Positions 1-9,253 of a DNA stretch of 64,000 bases are shown in pieces. How positions within the stretch are numbered: position 1 is the first letter of the stretch; each line of letters starts with the position of its first letter. A program made the position numbers and the translations under genes. The notes below the pieces were generated by a model, which saw only the letters and a list, made by a program, of their open reading frames with translations, ran no database searches and had not been told where the DNA came from. Source of the stretch: Corynebacterium canis (GTDB lineage: Bacteria > Actinomycetota > Actinomycetes > Mycobacteriales > Mycobacteriaceae); assembly GCF_030408595.1 (NCBI RefSeq), contig NZ_CP047080.1, forward strand, positions 51,831-115,830, in the 5' to 3' direction.

Positions 1-1128
1 CGGCTTGGCCAATTTGGTTGGGATAATGGGCCGCGATCCATTTGGTATGCGTTGATTGATCAGCCGAATGTGGTGCAGCCGATTCCTTCGGTGTCGACGA
101 TTGCTCGGATTCTGGCTGCTGCGGGTGTGGTCGCGAAGAATCCCCGGAAGCGGCCTCGCTCATCGATAGTGCGCTTCGAGCGATCCTGTGCCATGGAGTT
201 GTGGCAGCTGGATGCGTTTTCCTATCGGCTCGCTACTCCGGCGGGCACTGTGATCACGATTTACCAGCTCATCGATGATGCAACCCGATTTGATGTGGGT
301 ACTACGTATGGCACCAAGCCGGAAAATGGGGCAGATGCGTTGAACTGTGTAGTTAACGCGATCCGTGTCTATGGGGTACCGCGCCAATTGCTGAGCGATA
401 ATGGTGGCGCGTTTAATCAGATTCGCCGGGGCCGGATCACTGCGCTGCATCGGTTTCTTGCCGTCAAGGGTTGTGAGGCCATTACTGGCCGGGCGGATCA
501 TCCCCAAACCCAAGGCAAAAACGAACGCTCCCATCAAACCTTGGTGAAGTTCCTTGATGCGCACAAGCCCAGTACTGAGGCCAAATTGAAGGAATTGCTC
601 AGTGAATACCGGGAGTACTACAACAACAAGCGGAGGCATCAAGCACTCGGGGGTATGACCCCGAAACAGGCCTGGGACAGCATCGAACACCGCCCTAGTA
701 GCGGCGAGCCCATCACCCAGGAGCAATTGACTGCAGAGATTGAAAAATACCGGCAGGCCCGTTCGAGCGAGTCCCCCAGCGCTGCAGATGGCCTCGACCA
801 GGATCCAGCAATGCTGTACATCAAACCCTCGTCCAGACCACGTTTCGCGCTCGCGGGGTACTACATCAATATCCCCAAACGGCTTACCGATAAGCACTAC
901 TACGTCGTTCACACCGACGATGAATACGCGCTATTCGATTCCGTCGACGGCGTCATGGTCCTGCGAATCCCACTGCCACTAAACGTGCTCGGCGAACCGA
1001 TCGGCGCCACCGTACCCCTTTGGAAAATCATCGGCGCGTACCTCCACGAGGCCCCGCCGTGGTTTCTCAAACGACAGCAGCAATGGCTACAACAACACCC
1101 CACCGCCGCTGCTGAACTAGAGGATTAA
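1..1128 (+). CDS. IS481-like DDE transposase, 5' end outside window
   Basis: The reading frame is open to base 1, so the true start lies upstream; a TTG at 52 is only an internal candidate. The product is an integrase-core (rve) transposase that would catalyse strand transfer of an insertion sequence. Counting from the TTG, the acidic residues of the DDE triad are visible as D54 (QLDAF), D116 (LLSDNGGAF) and E158 (HPQTQGKNER). The tail reads NNKRRHQALGGMTPKQAW, typical of the IS481/IS3 group. The stop is followed within 15 bp by four 24-bp direct repeats that may be transposase binding sites at the element's right end. No frameshift is seen in the visible part. Family assignment is firm at the rve-domain level and less certain at the IS-subfamily level. 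Confidence 0.85.
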   Translation, partial: RLGQFGWDNGPRSIWYALIDQPNVVQPIPSVSTIARILAAAGVVAKNPRKRPRSSIVRFERSCAMELWQLDAFSYRLATPAGTVITIYQLIDDATRFDVGTTYGTKPENGADALNCVVNAIRVYGVPRQLLSDNGGAFNQIRRGRITALHRFLAVKGCEAITGRADHPQTQGKNERSHQTLVKFLDAHKPSTEAKLKELLSEYREYYNNKRRHQALGGMTPKQAWDSIEHRPSSGEPITQEQLTAEIEKYRQARSSESPSAADGLDQDPAMLYIKPSSRPRFALAGYYINIPKRLTDKHYYVVHTDDEYALFDSVDGVMVLRIPLPLNVLGEPIGATVPLWKIIGAYLHEAPPWFLKRQQQWLQQHPTAAAELED

Positions 1129-1142
1129 CTACCCGCTCGCGC

Positions 1143-1226
1143 GTTACCAAGGTAATGCTACTGGTTGTCACCAAGGTGATGATACTGATTGTTACCAAGG
1201 TGATGGCACAGAGTGTTACCAAGGTC
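1143..1226. repeat. 24-bp iterated repeats after the transposase gene
   Basis: Four units begin at 1143, 1167, 1191 and 1215, exactly 24 bp apart. Each starts GT(T/C)ACCAAGGT and contains the near-palindrome TTACCAAGGTAA or TCACCAAGGTGA. The position just after the transposase stop fits multiple transposase binding sites at an IS end. This role is inferred. Confidence 0.7.
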
Positions 1227-1240
1227 GCGAGATTCTACAC

Positions 1241-1945
1241 GGCGTTTTGGGGCCTGATTCGTCCTGGATTTCTTCGTTGGGGCCCCGAATGAAGAATAGA
1301 AAGACCAGCCCCAGGTCGGCGGTTGCGTGCAACTAATCGCGGCGCCGGTGAGGCGCGGGCGACGAGGCTGGTTGCACGCAACCTATCGGTGGTGAAGTGG
1401 TTTGGGCGCCGGAATCGGCCAATGGTTTTGCGCGCTCAGGCTGATTTGACATGCAGGCCGCCGCGCGGTGGCATTTCCGCAGGACGCCGAACTTGCCGTG
1501 TTAGATCTGCCTGAGGCAGATCCGGTGAAGGGGGGTCGTTCGAGAAAGTTCAATCTTGTCCGTGCTTCGTGGCCGTGCCAACAGCTTGCCCTGATAGGTT
1601 GTGTGCAGCCGTTGACCTGCGATCGTCCTGAATTTCTTCATTGGGCGCCTCAACGAAGAATAAAAAGACGATCTGCAGCGTTTTCGGCCCAGATTCGTCC
1701 TGGATTTCTTCGTTGGGGCCTCGAATGAAGAATAGAAAGACCAGCCCCAGGTCGGCGGTTGCGCACAACCTATCGGCGACCCAGGCGGTTGTGCACAACC
1801 TATCGCCGGTGTGATGTGGAGGGGTTGAAGCAGCTGCCGAGCTTCGCACTCAGGCAGATTCGACATGCCGGGGCGTTCGGAGGGGTGTTTCCGCAGGTGG
1901 GCAAACCAGCCGTGTTAGATCTACCTGAGGCAGATCCGGCAACAA
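1241..1945. repeat. Non-coding repeat region: two diverged copies of a ~270-bp unit
   Basis: No convincing gene lies between 1129 and 2088. Bases about 1241-1530 and 1669-1940 are diverged copies of one unit. Each contains a 27-nt hairpin of the form TTCTTC-N15-GAAGAA (1270-1296 and 1706-1732), a shared block around CCAGCCCCAGGTCGGC, one or more GTTG-N4-CAAC palindromes, and near the end the palindrome ATCT(G/A)CCTGAGGCAGAT (1505-1521 and 1919-1935). A further hairpin of the same design is at 1634-1660. Part of the unit recurs at 41341-41510. The ORFs here change frame between copies and are taken as chance. Confidence 0.75.
1370..1389 (+). repeat. GTTG-N4-CAAC palindrome with TATCGG tail
   Basis: The sequence is a GGTTG-N4-CAACC dyad followed by TATCGG. 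Related copies are at 1321-1334 (tail degenerate), 1591-1610 (inverted), 1757-1776, 1787-1806, 41485-41503 and 58927-58946. All lie outside genes. Confidence 0.7.
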
Positions 1946-2088
1946 TCCACCTCCGGCGCTTTCATTGCAGGCTGAACCTATAGCCTAAGTTTTTGGGGGC
2001 TACGTTTCTGGTGCACGGAGTTGTAGGCTGGAACCGCGATTGCTACGCGCACTTCCGCGCGGAAATGTGAGGGGACAGACACACCAAG

Positions 2089-2721
2089 ATGAATGACGCC
2101 GTACCCATGCTTATCGACGCTCAGCTCCCAGCGCTCGGCCTTACCCGCGGCGTCGATGGCCGCATCCGCCCCACCTGGGCGGAGAGCAATGATCAGATGC
2201 GCGAATACTATGACTACGAATGGGGCCGCGAGGTCCGCGACGAACAGGGCCTCTTGGAGCGCGTGTGCCTTGAAGGTTTTCAGGCGGGGTTGTCCTGGAA
2301 CCTGGTGCTGCAGAAACGCGCGGCGCTTCGGGAGGCGTTTTATTTCTTCGACCCAGATGCGGTGGCGGCGATGTCGGAGGCGGAGATCGTGGAGCTTGCC
2401 CAGCGCCCCGAGCTGATCCGCAATAACCGGAAGCTGATGGCGGCGGTGGGTAATGCGGCGGCCACGGTGGCGCTGCGCGAGGATGTGGGCCTTTCGGAAT
2501 TATTGTGGTCGTTTCAGCCGGAGGACTGGCAGGTGCCGGAGGATATGGCGCATATGCCGAACCAAACCCCTGAATCGGTAGCCATGGCGAAGGAATTGAA
2601 GCGCCGCGGTTTTTCCTATGTGGGCCCGGTGACCTGTTTCGCTTTGATGCAGGCGGTGGGCATGGTGGATTGTCGGATCCCGGGCAGTTCGCCGTTATTG
2701 GATCCGCCGGAGGTCGGCTGA
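2089..2721 (+). CDS. tag: DNA-3-methyladenine glycosylase I
   Basis: This cytoplasmic base-excision repair enzyme removes 3-methyladenine from alkylated DNA. At 210 aa it is slightly longer than E. coli Tag, with an N-terminal extension; an alternative ATG is at 2107. The fold signature is clear: residues YYDYEWG, then VCLEGFQAGLSW with the catalytic-pocket Glu at about E62, and NQTPES near residue 165. The four zinc ligands of E. coli Tag are all replaced: the N-terminal Cys by P28, the His of the AYHDNEWG block by Y41, and the C-terminal His and Cys by R196 and S200. The 10-base word GCTTATCGAC lies directly after the alternative ATG at 2107. The SDR gene follows 16 bp downstream and may be co-transcribed. 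Confidence 0.85.
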   Translation: MNDAVPMLIDAQLPALGLTRGVDGRIRPTWAESNDQMREYYDYEWGREVRDEQGLLERVCLEGFQAGLSWNLVLQKRAALREAFYFFDPDAVAAMSEAEIVELAQRPELIRNNRKLMAAVGNAAATVALREDVGLSELLWSFQPEDWQVPEDMAHMPNQTPESVAMAKELKRRGFSYVGPVTCFALMQAVGMVDCRIPGSSPLLDPPEVG

Positions 2722-2737
2722 GCGTAATCTGGAGCAC

Positions 2738-3445
2738 ATGAAGGAACGCATTGCAGTAGTAACCGGCGCGTCCAGTGGTATTGGGTGGGCCACGGCTGAG
2801 GCGCTTGCCGCCGATGGTTGGCACGTGGTGTGCGCCGCCCGCCGCACCGAGCGAATTGCCGTGCTTGCGGCGAAGATTCAGGGCACCGCCATCACCCTTG
2901 ACGTTACTGACGACGCCTCCGTTGCGGCGTTTGCGGAACAGTTGCCGCGCGTGGACCTCCTGGTGAACAATGCCGGCGGTGCGAAGGGATTGGATGCGGT
3001 CGCGGAGGCGGACCTGGAGCAATGGCAATGGATGTATGACACGAATGTGCTTGGCACCGTGCGGGTGACCAAGGCCCTGTTGCCTAAGCTGCTGGAGGCG
3101 GAGGGGCAGATTATTAATATTGGTTCGGTGGCGGCCCACGTTCCTTATATTGGGGGCGCGGGATATAACGCCGCTAAGCACGGTGTTGCCGCATTGACCA
3201 GGGTTTTGCGCCTGGAAACCGCCGATCTGCCGCTGCGGGTGTGCGAGATTGATCCGGGGCGGGTGCATACCGAAGAGTTCTCGCTGGTCCGTTTCGGTGG
3301 GGACGCCGAGAAGGCCGCCAAGGTGTACGAGGGCAACTTGAGCCTTACCGCTGCGGATATCGCGGAAGCGGTGCGCTGGGTCGCGTCCTGCCCGAAACAC
3401 GTCAATATCGATACCATGCGCATCATGCCCACGGACCAGGTGTAG
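2738..3445 (+). CDS. SDR family oxidoreductase (YdfG-like)
   Basis: This is a classical short-chain dehydrogenase/reductase of 235 aa using NAD(P). The cofactor motif TGASSGIG is at residues 9-16, NNAGG follows at about 76-80, and the catalytic Ser and YNAAK (Tyr-x3-Lys) lie near 127-146. The C-terminal part (ETADLPLRVCEIDPGRVHTEEF) resembles YdfG-type enzymes that act on 3-hydroxy acids or serine, but the substrate cannot be read from sequence. The gene starts 16 bp after tag on the same strand and is followed by a LysE-type exporter, so the three may form one transcript. Confidence 0.85.
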   Translation: MKERIAVVTGASSGIGWATAEALAADGWHVVCAARRTERIAVLAAKIQGTAITLDVTDDASVAAFAEQLPRVDLLVNNAGGAKGLDAVAEADLEQWQWMYDTNVLGTVRVTKALLPKLLEAEGQIINIGSVAAHVPYIGGAGYNAAKHGVAALTRVLRLETADLPLRVCEIDPGRVHTEEFSLVRFGGDAEKAAKVYEGNLSLTAADIAEAVRWVASCPKHVNIDTMRIMPTDQV

Positions 3446-3483
3446 CAAGGTTGTTCGGTTGCGGGGGTTGTTAAGTTGAAACG

Positions 3484-4128
3484 ATGGAGCTTTCAACCCT
3501 TACGGCATTGATTTCGGTATGGCTGGCGGCCATCGCCAGCCCCGGGCCCGATGTGGTGCAGATCCTGCGCTTGGGCTCGCGAAGCAGGGCCGATGGCGTG
3601 GCATGCGCGCTGGGGATCATGATCGGCAATACTGGGTGGATTCTTGGCAGCCTCTTGGGCATTTCGGCGCTGGTAAACGCCTATCCGATCGTGTTAACGG
3701 TGCTGAAACTGGTAGGCGGCGGCTACCTTTTGTGGATCGGCACCAGCGCGATACGTGCGGGTGTTCGAGCGTGGGGCGAACCGGTGGTGGTGCCCGGCGG
3801 TGGGGTTGGCGGGGCGGTGGGGGACTGGGGGGCGTCGATACGCGTGGGGGTGCTTACAAACCTTTCGAACCCGAAAGCGATCCTGTTTTTCGGGGCGGTA
3901 TTCGCGCAATTTGTGGAGCCGGGGATGGGGGCGTGGGTGTCGGCGATGATCGCCGCGGTGCTGATTATTACGGGGCTCGCGTGGTTTATCGGTGTGGCGC
4001 TGGTGGTGCAGCGGGCCGCGGGAATGCTGCAGCGGCGGGCCTATGTGATCGAGTTGGCGTCCGGCGCGGTGTTTGTGATCCTCGGCCTCGTGATGGTGTA
4101 CGGAGGAATGGGTGAACTGGCCAGCTAG
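3484..4128 (+). CDS. LysE/RhtB-family amino-acid exporter
   Basis: This 214-aa inner-membrane protein has about six hydrophobic segments and the LysE/RhtB N-terminal signature ASPGPDVVQILRLGSRSRADG. The family exports amino acids or related metabolites by proton antiport. The second half of helix 1, the GIMIGNTGW segment and the LVGGGYLLWIGTSAIRAG segment match the usual family layout. The substrate is unknown. ATG at 3484 follows a short spacer after the SDR stop, and all three upstream genes share the strand. The next gene starts 140 bp downstream, so the transcript may end here. Confidence 0.8.
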   Translation: MELSTLTALISVWLAAIASPGPDVVQILRLGSRSRADGVACALGIMIGNTGWILGSLLGISALVNAYPIVLTVLKLVGGGYLLWIGTSAIRAGVRAWGEPVVVPGGGVGGAVGDWGASIRVGVLTNLSNPKAILFFGAVFAQFVEPGMGAWVSAMIAAVLIITGLAWFIGVALVVQRAAGMLQRRAYVIELASGAVFVILGLVMVYGGMGELAS

Positions 4129-4267
4129 TGGGTTTCTGAAACGCAACAGTGTGCGCAACATAACAGACCCTATCGAGGAAGCTTTTTGCACTACATATTT
4201 TGGTTGCGCCGAGGCTAATGCGGGGTCTTGAGCGCGGAGTGAACCCAAAACGCATACACTTATCTTT

Positions 4268-4561
4268 ATGACGAAACCTTTTGATGTTGTCGTCCATGAC
4301 GCGACAATTAAGCTCGGCCAGTTTATTAAACTGGCCAGTCTTGTTGAGACTGGGGGTGAAGCCAAAAGGGTGATTGCCGAAGGTCAAGTGTTGGTCAATG
4401 GCGTGGTGGATACCCGCCGCGGAAAGACGCTGCATGACGGCGACATTGTGACGATAGCCGGGATGTCTGCACGTGTGAGCGCCCAGGACGACGACGAAGA
4501 TTTCTTCGATGAAGCAACAGCGAACGATGATTTCGACTATAAGAAGTGGATGGACATGTAA
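4268..4561 (+). CDS. S4-domain RNA-binding protein
   Basis: This 97-aa protein is essentially one S4 RNA-binding domain (residues about 13-65, with IKLGQFIKLASLVETGGEAK, the loop VLVNGVVDTRRGKTLHDGD and VTIAG) followed by an acidic tail. It resembles the YaaA/RlbA group of stand-alone S4 proteins that bind structured RNA such as rRNA. The ATG at 4268 is the only sensible start. The stop codon TAA shares one base with the ATG of the VOC gene (TAATG at 4559-4563), which indicates translational coupling. Confidence 0.85.
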   Translation: MTKPFDVVVHDATIKLGQFIKLASLVETGGEAKRVIAEGQVLVNGVVDTRRGKTLHDGDIVTIAGMSARVSAQDDDEDFFDEATANDDFDYKKWMDM

Positions 4562-5376
4562 TGCCTGCATTTATGGCTGAGGGCGGTATGCCGTATTGGA
4601 TTGACCTTATTACTTCCGATGTGCGTCGTGCCGCGCATTTTTATAATCAATTACTTGACTGGGAATTCGAAGAGACCGCGCCTGGGTATCGTTTGGCGCG
4701 CGTTCAAGGCCTGCCCGTGGCGGCCATTGTGGAAAAGCCTAGTGAGGAGCAATTGCCGGACACCTGGGTGACGCACTTCCTAGCGGACAACCTGGATGCG
4801 GAAGTGGAAAAGGCCAGCGAATTGGGTGCCAGAGTGCTCACGGAGCCTTCGGAGATTTCCTTCGGGCGGATGGCGGTGCTGGTGGACCCCTCCGGCGCGC
4901 TGTTCGGGCTCATCGAACCGGCTAGCGAGGAGGCGTTTATCGCCGCCGGGGAGCCGGGCACACCCGTGTGGCACGAATTAACCTGCACCGCCGCGTACGA
5001 CGCCGCCTGCAAGTTCTATAGAGGTTTGTTTGGGTGGACCACCCACGAAATGGACGGCTTCCCGTACACCACCGCGCTTGTCGACGGCTCGCCATTTGCC
5101 GGGATTTGGAACGCGCAACCGAACTTCCCGCCGAAGATGCCATCGTTTTGGCAGACCTTCCTGGGTGTGGCAGATGTGGAAGAAGTAGTGGCCAAGGTGG
5201 GGGAACTCGGTGGAAAGGTGATCCGCGAACCGTGGGATTCCGAGTTCGGCCACATGGTGATTATCGCCGATTCGACCGGTGCAACCGTGACGCTGGCCAA
5301 AGTGGATCCGCCCGTGGAAGAGGCCCACGAATCGGATCCATTGGAGGGCATTGACCTCAGCCAATTCGGCGTGTAG
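4561..5376 (+). CDS. Tandem VOC (glyoxalase-like) protein
   Basis: The product is about 271 aa and consists of two vicinal-oxygen-chelate domains, roughly residues 10-120 and 135-250. The first begins MPYWIDLITSDVRRAAHFYNQLLDW and the second TPVWHELTCTAAYDAACKFYRGLFGW. Such double-VOC proteins are seen in actinobacteria as glyoxalase/bleomycin-resistance relatives; the substrate is unknown. I chose ATG 4561, which overlaps the stop of the S4 gene by one base, over an upstream in-frame ATG at 4546. Translational coupling with the S4 gene is likely. The gene contains the near-match GCTTGTCGAC of the repeated 10-base word at 5076. Confidence 0.8.
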   Translation: MPAFMAEGGMPYWIDLITSDVRRAAHFYNQLLDWEFEETAPGYRLARVQGLPVAAIVEKPSEEQLPDTWVTHFLADNLDAEVEKASELGARVLTEPSEISFGRMAVLVDPSGALFGLIEPASEEAFIAAGEPGTPVWHELTCTAAYDAACKFYRGLFGWTTHEMDGFPYTTALVDGSPFAGIWNAQPNFPPKMPSFWQTFLGVADVEEVVAKVGELGGKVIREPWDSEFGHMVIIADSTGATVTLAKVDPPVEEAHESDPLEGIDLSQFGV

Positions 5377-5393
5377 CGCTCCCCGTTACGGCA

Positions 5394-6227
5394 TTACTCC
5401 GCGGTGCGGAGGGATTCCGCGACGTCTCGCACGCGTTGCCGAGCCACCTCCGGGGTGGAAATAAGATGTTCGGACACGTATTCGCGCACCTCGGCCACGC
5501 GTTCCGCGGCTTCCCAGCGCTGCACCGTGGTGTCTTGCAAGCCCACCTGGATGAGCGTGCGTGGCCAATTGTCCGGCGTTGGCAGCGTTGCGTTGATGGC
5601 GGCGGCGTCGAATTGGGGGCGGGTGAGCAGCAGGGCGTCGACAAGCGGGGAAGCGAGCACCGCCAGCGCGGCACCGGCGGAGGCTCCCCACGCGGTGACA
5701 TGCGTTGCCTCTTGGGCCCGGGTATAGTGAATCGCGGCCTCGATCGCGCCCATCATTTCCGCCGTCGATGCAGGTAGCAGGGGGTAATCTACGTCCACAA
5801 TGGTGGTGCCGGACAACTCCGCAGCCGCCGCCACCTCGGGCCGCCACGCGTTATCGAGGGCGATGCCGGCACCGCGCCGAAACGCCCCGCCGTGCAGGCT
5901 TACCGCCCACCGGCCTGTGGGGTTGCTTGGGGTGAATCGCGCGGCCCGCAGCTCCGGCAACGCCAGCACGGAAACGTTGCCGGTAAACGCGACCCCCGGC
6001 ATGGAATGGTCCAATGCCGAGCCGAGTACCAGCATGGATGCGTGCGTGAGGCGGTCCGGCAGCATGGCAACCCACCGGTCAATGTCGGCGTCCTCAGTCG
6101 GGCGCGGGTAGTGTTCGTTGATGTACCAGGAAAGCTGGGCGAGCTGCTCTTCGGGAGACAGGCCCGCCTCGTTGCCGCCGATATGGAAATCGCGGTCGGT
6201 TGTATCGTCATGAACTACGTCACTCAT
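5394..6227 (-). CDS. Alpha/beta hydrolase of the HSL-type esterase group
   Basis: This 277-aa protein is counted from the ATG at 6227 (MSDVVHDD); the open frame extends to 6290 but the upstream part has no family match. The oxyanion-hole motif HGGAFRRGAG and the nucleophile elbow WGASAGAA are visible, as in hormone-sensitive-lipase-type esterases. A late LLLTRPQFD segment and VGLQDTTVQRW supply a candidate catalytic Asp; SEHLIST holds a possible His. The substrate is unknown. It is convergent with the VOC gene (18 bp between stops). It lies downstream of the ABC permease gene, but a 159-bp gap makes co-transcription uncertain. Confidence 0.75.
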   Translation of the reverse strand: MSDVVHDDTTDRDFHIGGNEAGLSPEEQLAQLSWYINEHYPRPTEDADIDRWVAMLPDRLTHASMLVLGSALDHSMPGVAFTGNVSVLALPELRAARFTPSNPTGRWAVSLHGGAFRRGAGIALDNAWRPEVAAAAELSGTTIVDVDYPLLPASTAEMMGAIEAAIHYTRAQEATHVTAWGASAGAALAVLASPLVDALLLTRPQFDAAAINATLPTPDNWPRTLIQVGLQDTTVQRWEAAERVAEVREYVSEHLISTPEVARQRVRDVAESLRTAE

Positions 6228-6386
6228 GCCCTCACTGTAACCGTTTCCGGCGCGCAAAAAGCAGCAAGTGGCGAACAATATAGGCAGCAAAACTACTATA
6301 AATGGTTACCTATAAACCGAACACCCCGCCGAGCCGCGCCGAGCGAGTCGCTGGCGGGAGGCGGGGCGTTGGCGGCGTGGTGGTGA

Positions 6387-9008
6387 TCAGGTTACGCGCC
6401 GCCTGCCGGTGGTCGCCGCATGAGCCCGGGCACCGAACACCAGTCCGGTTAGCCAGGAGAGCGCGGGCACCAGCACCAACACCACGGCGATAAACGCCCA
6501 AGGCAAACCGGAGAAATCGGACCAGGAATCAAAGTGCACTGCGGAAACCAGCGCCAAATACACTGCGTACACGGTGCCGGCGAGGGTGCCCAACAACCCC
6601 ACGACCAGCCCTTGCGCACCCGAGTAACGGCGCACCAAGCTTTGCGACGCCCCGAGCGCCACCATCGTCTCCGTGTCTCGCCGTGATTCCGCCGCGGCGA
6701 GCAAAATCACCAACAGGATCACGCTGAGCGTCAACCAGAGCGCGGCAAAGAACGGGAAGGACAGGAAGGCCAGCGTGGAGGCGTGCGCCGTGTCAATCTG
6801 GAATACCGTGGCGTGCGGGATCACTTGGGGGTTGTAATCGATCTTAAAGCTTTCCACCATGCTGAACGGCTCGTCGCGGGAAATGCGGGTCTCTTCGTAG
6901 TAGGTTTTTAGGCCCATTTCTTCGACCATCTCCGGCGTGATCAGCACGTAAACCCAGGCCGGGGCTTCGCCGTCGGGGTTGAGCACTTCGGCTTTGAAAT
7001 CGTGCGATTTCTCCTCCTCTTGGCCGGTGGTCTTTTCAAATTCCCTTTCGTAGTCTCGGGCCTCGGTCACGCCAATTGTTACCTTGCCGTCAGTGAGCGC
7101 CTCGCTGTAATTGACCACGGCCTTGCCGTCCCGCAGCGCCGCCGCGGCCCTGGCCCCGTCCGAGGTGGAGAAGTCGTTGGGTTGCAATCGCGCCAATAAC
7201 TCCGGGGCGTTGGGGTCGACCACATACACGCTGGTGTCATACCAGCTCGGATTGGGGTACCCGAGTGCGCTGAAATCCGACCGGTACGAGGTGCCCGATT
7301 CCGTGGCTACGCCTTGTGGCAATACGGCAAACAGGACCGGATTGGATACCGTATCGGGGTTGTACACCCCATAGGTATCGGTGCGCATATTCAGGCCATA
7401 TTCGGAAGACAATTCGCTGATGTGCTTATCAAAGGGCGCGGAGGTCAGCGAACGGCCTTGAGTTTGAATGGTCAGGGCGACGTTGCGCGGGCTAGTTTCC
7501 CCTGACGGGGTAATGCTAAACACGCTGAGCGTGATCGCGATAAGGATCGTGCCGGTGACCGCCGCGACCGCAGGGACCGTCCGCTGGTAATTTCGCACCG
7601 CATCCCGGGTGGCCATGCGCGCGGAAAGCGGCAGGTAGGTCGCCGCCTTCTCCGCCAGCAGCACGAGGCTCGTGGTGCCGATGATCGCGGCGATGGAGGC
7701 GATAACCAGCCATAGCTCGCTGGGAAGCACCCAGCTGGTAACTACCCCGATACCGGCCAGGAGCGCAACGATCGGCGCAATGATGTGGCGTTTTTTCATG
7801 CGGCGCATGCGCGTGGACATTCCCTCATTGAGCGCTTGAATTGGGTCGAGCTTGGCTGTGGTGATCGCAGGGATGACCGCCGCCGCGACGGCGCAGGCGA
7901 TGGATACGAACAACAGTACAAGGGCCACGTCCCACGGCCAGATCAATGTGCCACTGTTTTCTTGGAGCAACGAGGCAGCAAAGTTCATGGTGAGGGAGCC
8001 AACGATGCCAAACACGGCTCCGATCAGGCCGACGATCACGCCTTCGGCGATCATAATGGCGAACAGGTCCGAGGGGGCAGCGCCCGAGGCCGATAACAAT
8101 CCCAAGGTGGTGAGTTTGCGGCGGGCCGAAACCGCAAACACGGGGCCGATAATGCAAGCGATAAACAGCAGCAACAGCGTGGAAACGCTGATCATTGTGA
8201 TGGCCTCGGTGAAGCTAATGCCACTTGCGAAGACGTTATACAAAATGGGTTCGGTGACCAGTTGGTCTTCGCTGGAGGTCTGGAATTCAACTCCCTGGGT
8301 GTTGGGATGATGGTCCACAACTTCACTGGATACCCATGAAATCGAAGCGTTGGCCGGGAATTTATCACCCTTGATGTCCTTGTAGTCCGGCACCTCAAGT
8401 GGCACGTCATCGATATTGATCACGTTGGTGTAGCCGGTGGTGACTTCAATCACGCGAAGCTTAACGCTCTGGTCACTCTGAGTCACGGTGACCTGGTCAC
8501 CGACACCGGCCCCGGTGACAAAGCTCGTCTCCTCGCTGAGGATGATTTCCCCGGGATTCGGCAGCTTAGTTTCGTTTCTATGCGTGCCTGGTTGGAGCAC
8601 ATTGATCATGGGTAATGCCGTCGAGTCGGAATCGCCCTTGACCTCGGCCGAAAACTGGAATTCCGGTTTAAAGCTGGCGGCGAGTTCGGCATCACCACCT
8701 AGTGCGGCTTTGATGCGCTCTATGTCCGGGGTGTCGGCAAGCTTTTCCGCATCACTTCGGGCGATGCAAAAGCCGTCATCGCTGGGCTGTTCCGCGTCCG
8801 TACAAACATGGTTGGTAACCCAAGCGCTCGATATGGGTTCGTTGCTGTGGGGATACGGGCGTTGATCGAATCCCAGACTGAAGCCAGTGCCGAGCCCCAA
8901 GATAAACAGCAACGGTAACGAAAACAGCACCACCGCGAAACCTGTGCGTGCCTTGTGGTTCCTAATGTCCCGCCAGGCTAGGCGGAATGCGAGAAGCAAG
9001 CGATTCAT
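6387..9008 (-). CDS. MacB/FtsX-type ABC transporter permease
   Basis: This 873-aa membrane protein has the duplicated FtsX architecture: an N-terminal helix (RTGFAVVLFSLPLLFILGLG), a large extracellular region (about residues 45-260), three helices around 270-390, a second set near 420-500, another extracellular region (about 510-770) and a C-terminal helix block. Such permeases pair with an ATPase to export peptides, antibiotics or lipoproteins, or to act as sensors of cell-wall antibiotics. Its partner ATPase gene lies 43 bp upstream and is interrupted by an IS element, so the transporter is probably inactive or depends on another ATPase. The permease frame itself is intact, which suggests recent inactivation. 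Confidence 0.85.
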   Translation of the reverse strand: MNRLLLAFRLAWRDIRNHKARTGFAVVLFSLPLLFILGLGTGFSLGFDQRPYPHSNEPISSAWVTNHVCTDAEQPSDDGFCIARSDAEKLADTPDIERIKAALGGDAELAASFKPEFQFSAEVKGDSDSTALPMINVLQPGTHRNETKLPNPGEIILSEETSFVTGAGVGDQVTVTQSDQSVKLRVIEVTTGYTNVINIDDVPLEVPDYKDIKGDKFPANASISWVSSEVVDHHPNTQGVEFQTSSEDQLVTEPILYNVFASGISFTEAITMISVSTLLLLFIACIIGPVFAVSARRKLTTLGLLSASGAAPSDLFAIMIAEGVIVGLIGAVFGIVGSLTMNFAASLLQENSGTLIWPWDVALVLLFVSIACAVAAAVIPAITTAKLDPIQALNEGMSTRMRRMKKRHIIAPIVALLAGIGVVTSWVLPSELWLVIASIAAIIGTTSLVLLAEKAATYLPLSARMATRDAVRNYQRTVPAVAAVTGTILIAITLSVFSITPSGETSPRNVALTIQTQGRSLTSAPFDKHISELSSEYGLNMRTDTYGVYNPDTVSNPVLFAVLPQGVATESGTSYRSDFSALGYPNPSWYDTSVYVVDPNAPELLARLQPNDFSTSDGARAAAALRDGKAVVNYSEALTDGKVTIGVTEARDYEREFEKTTGQEEEKSHDFKAEVLNPDGEAPAWVYVLITPEMVEEMGLKTYYEETRISRDEPFSMVESFKIDYNPQVIPHATVFQIDTAHASTLAFLSFPFFAALWLTLSVILLVILLAAAESRRDTETMVALGASQSLVRRYSGAQGLVVGLLGTLAGTVYAVYLALVSAVHFDSWSDFSGLPWAFIAVVLVLVPALSWLTGLVFGARAHAATTGRRRVT

Positions 9009-9253
9009 TGCACTTTCCTAAGACTGCTGTTTGGTGAAAGAACAAAGCGGCTCATTGGGAGGCGCTTTCGATATGCCCGTCGCGGAGGTACACCACGCGG
9101 TCCGCATAGGCCGCGAAGCGGGGCTCATGGGTGACCAAGAGCCCGGCGGCCCCCATATCGACCCGAGTGCGGAGCAATTGCAGCACCGATTCCCCGGTGG
9201 TGGTGTCGAGGGCGCCGGTGGGTTCATCCGCGAGAATCAGCCGCCGCTCGCCC

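Noticed and set aside
1143..1226. CRISPR-like array
   Set aside because: The units are only 24 bp in total, the spacers are too short and similar to each other, and no cas gene is present.
2141..3496. Long minus-strand open frame over tag and the SDR gene
   Set aside because: The frame is antisense to two clear genes, its translation is rich in Pro/Arg of GC-biased frames, and no family is recognisable.
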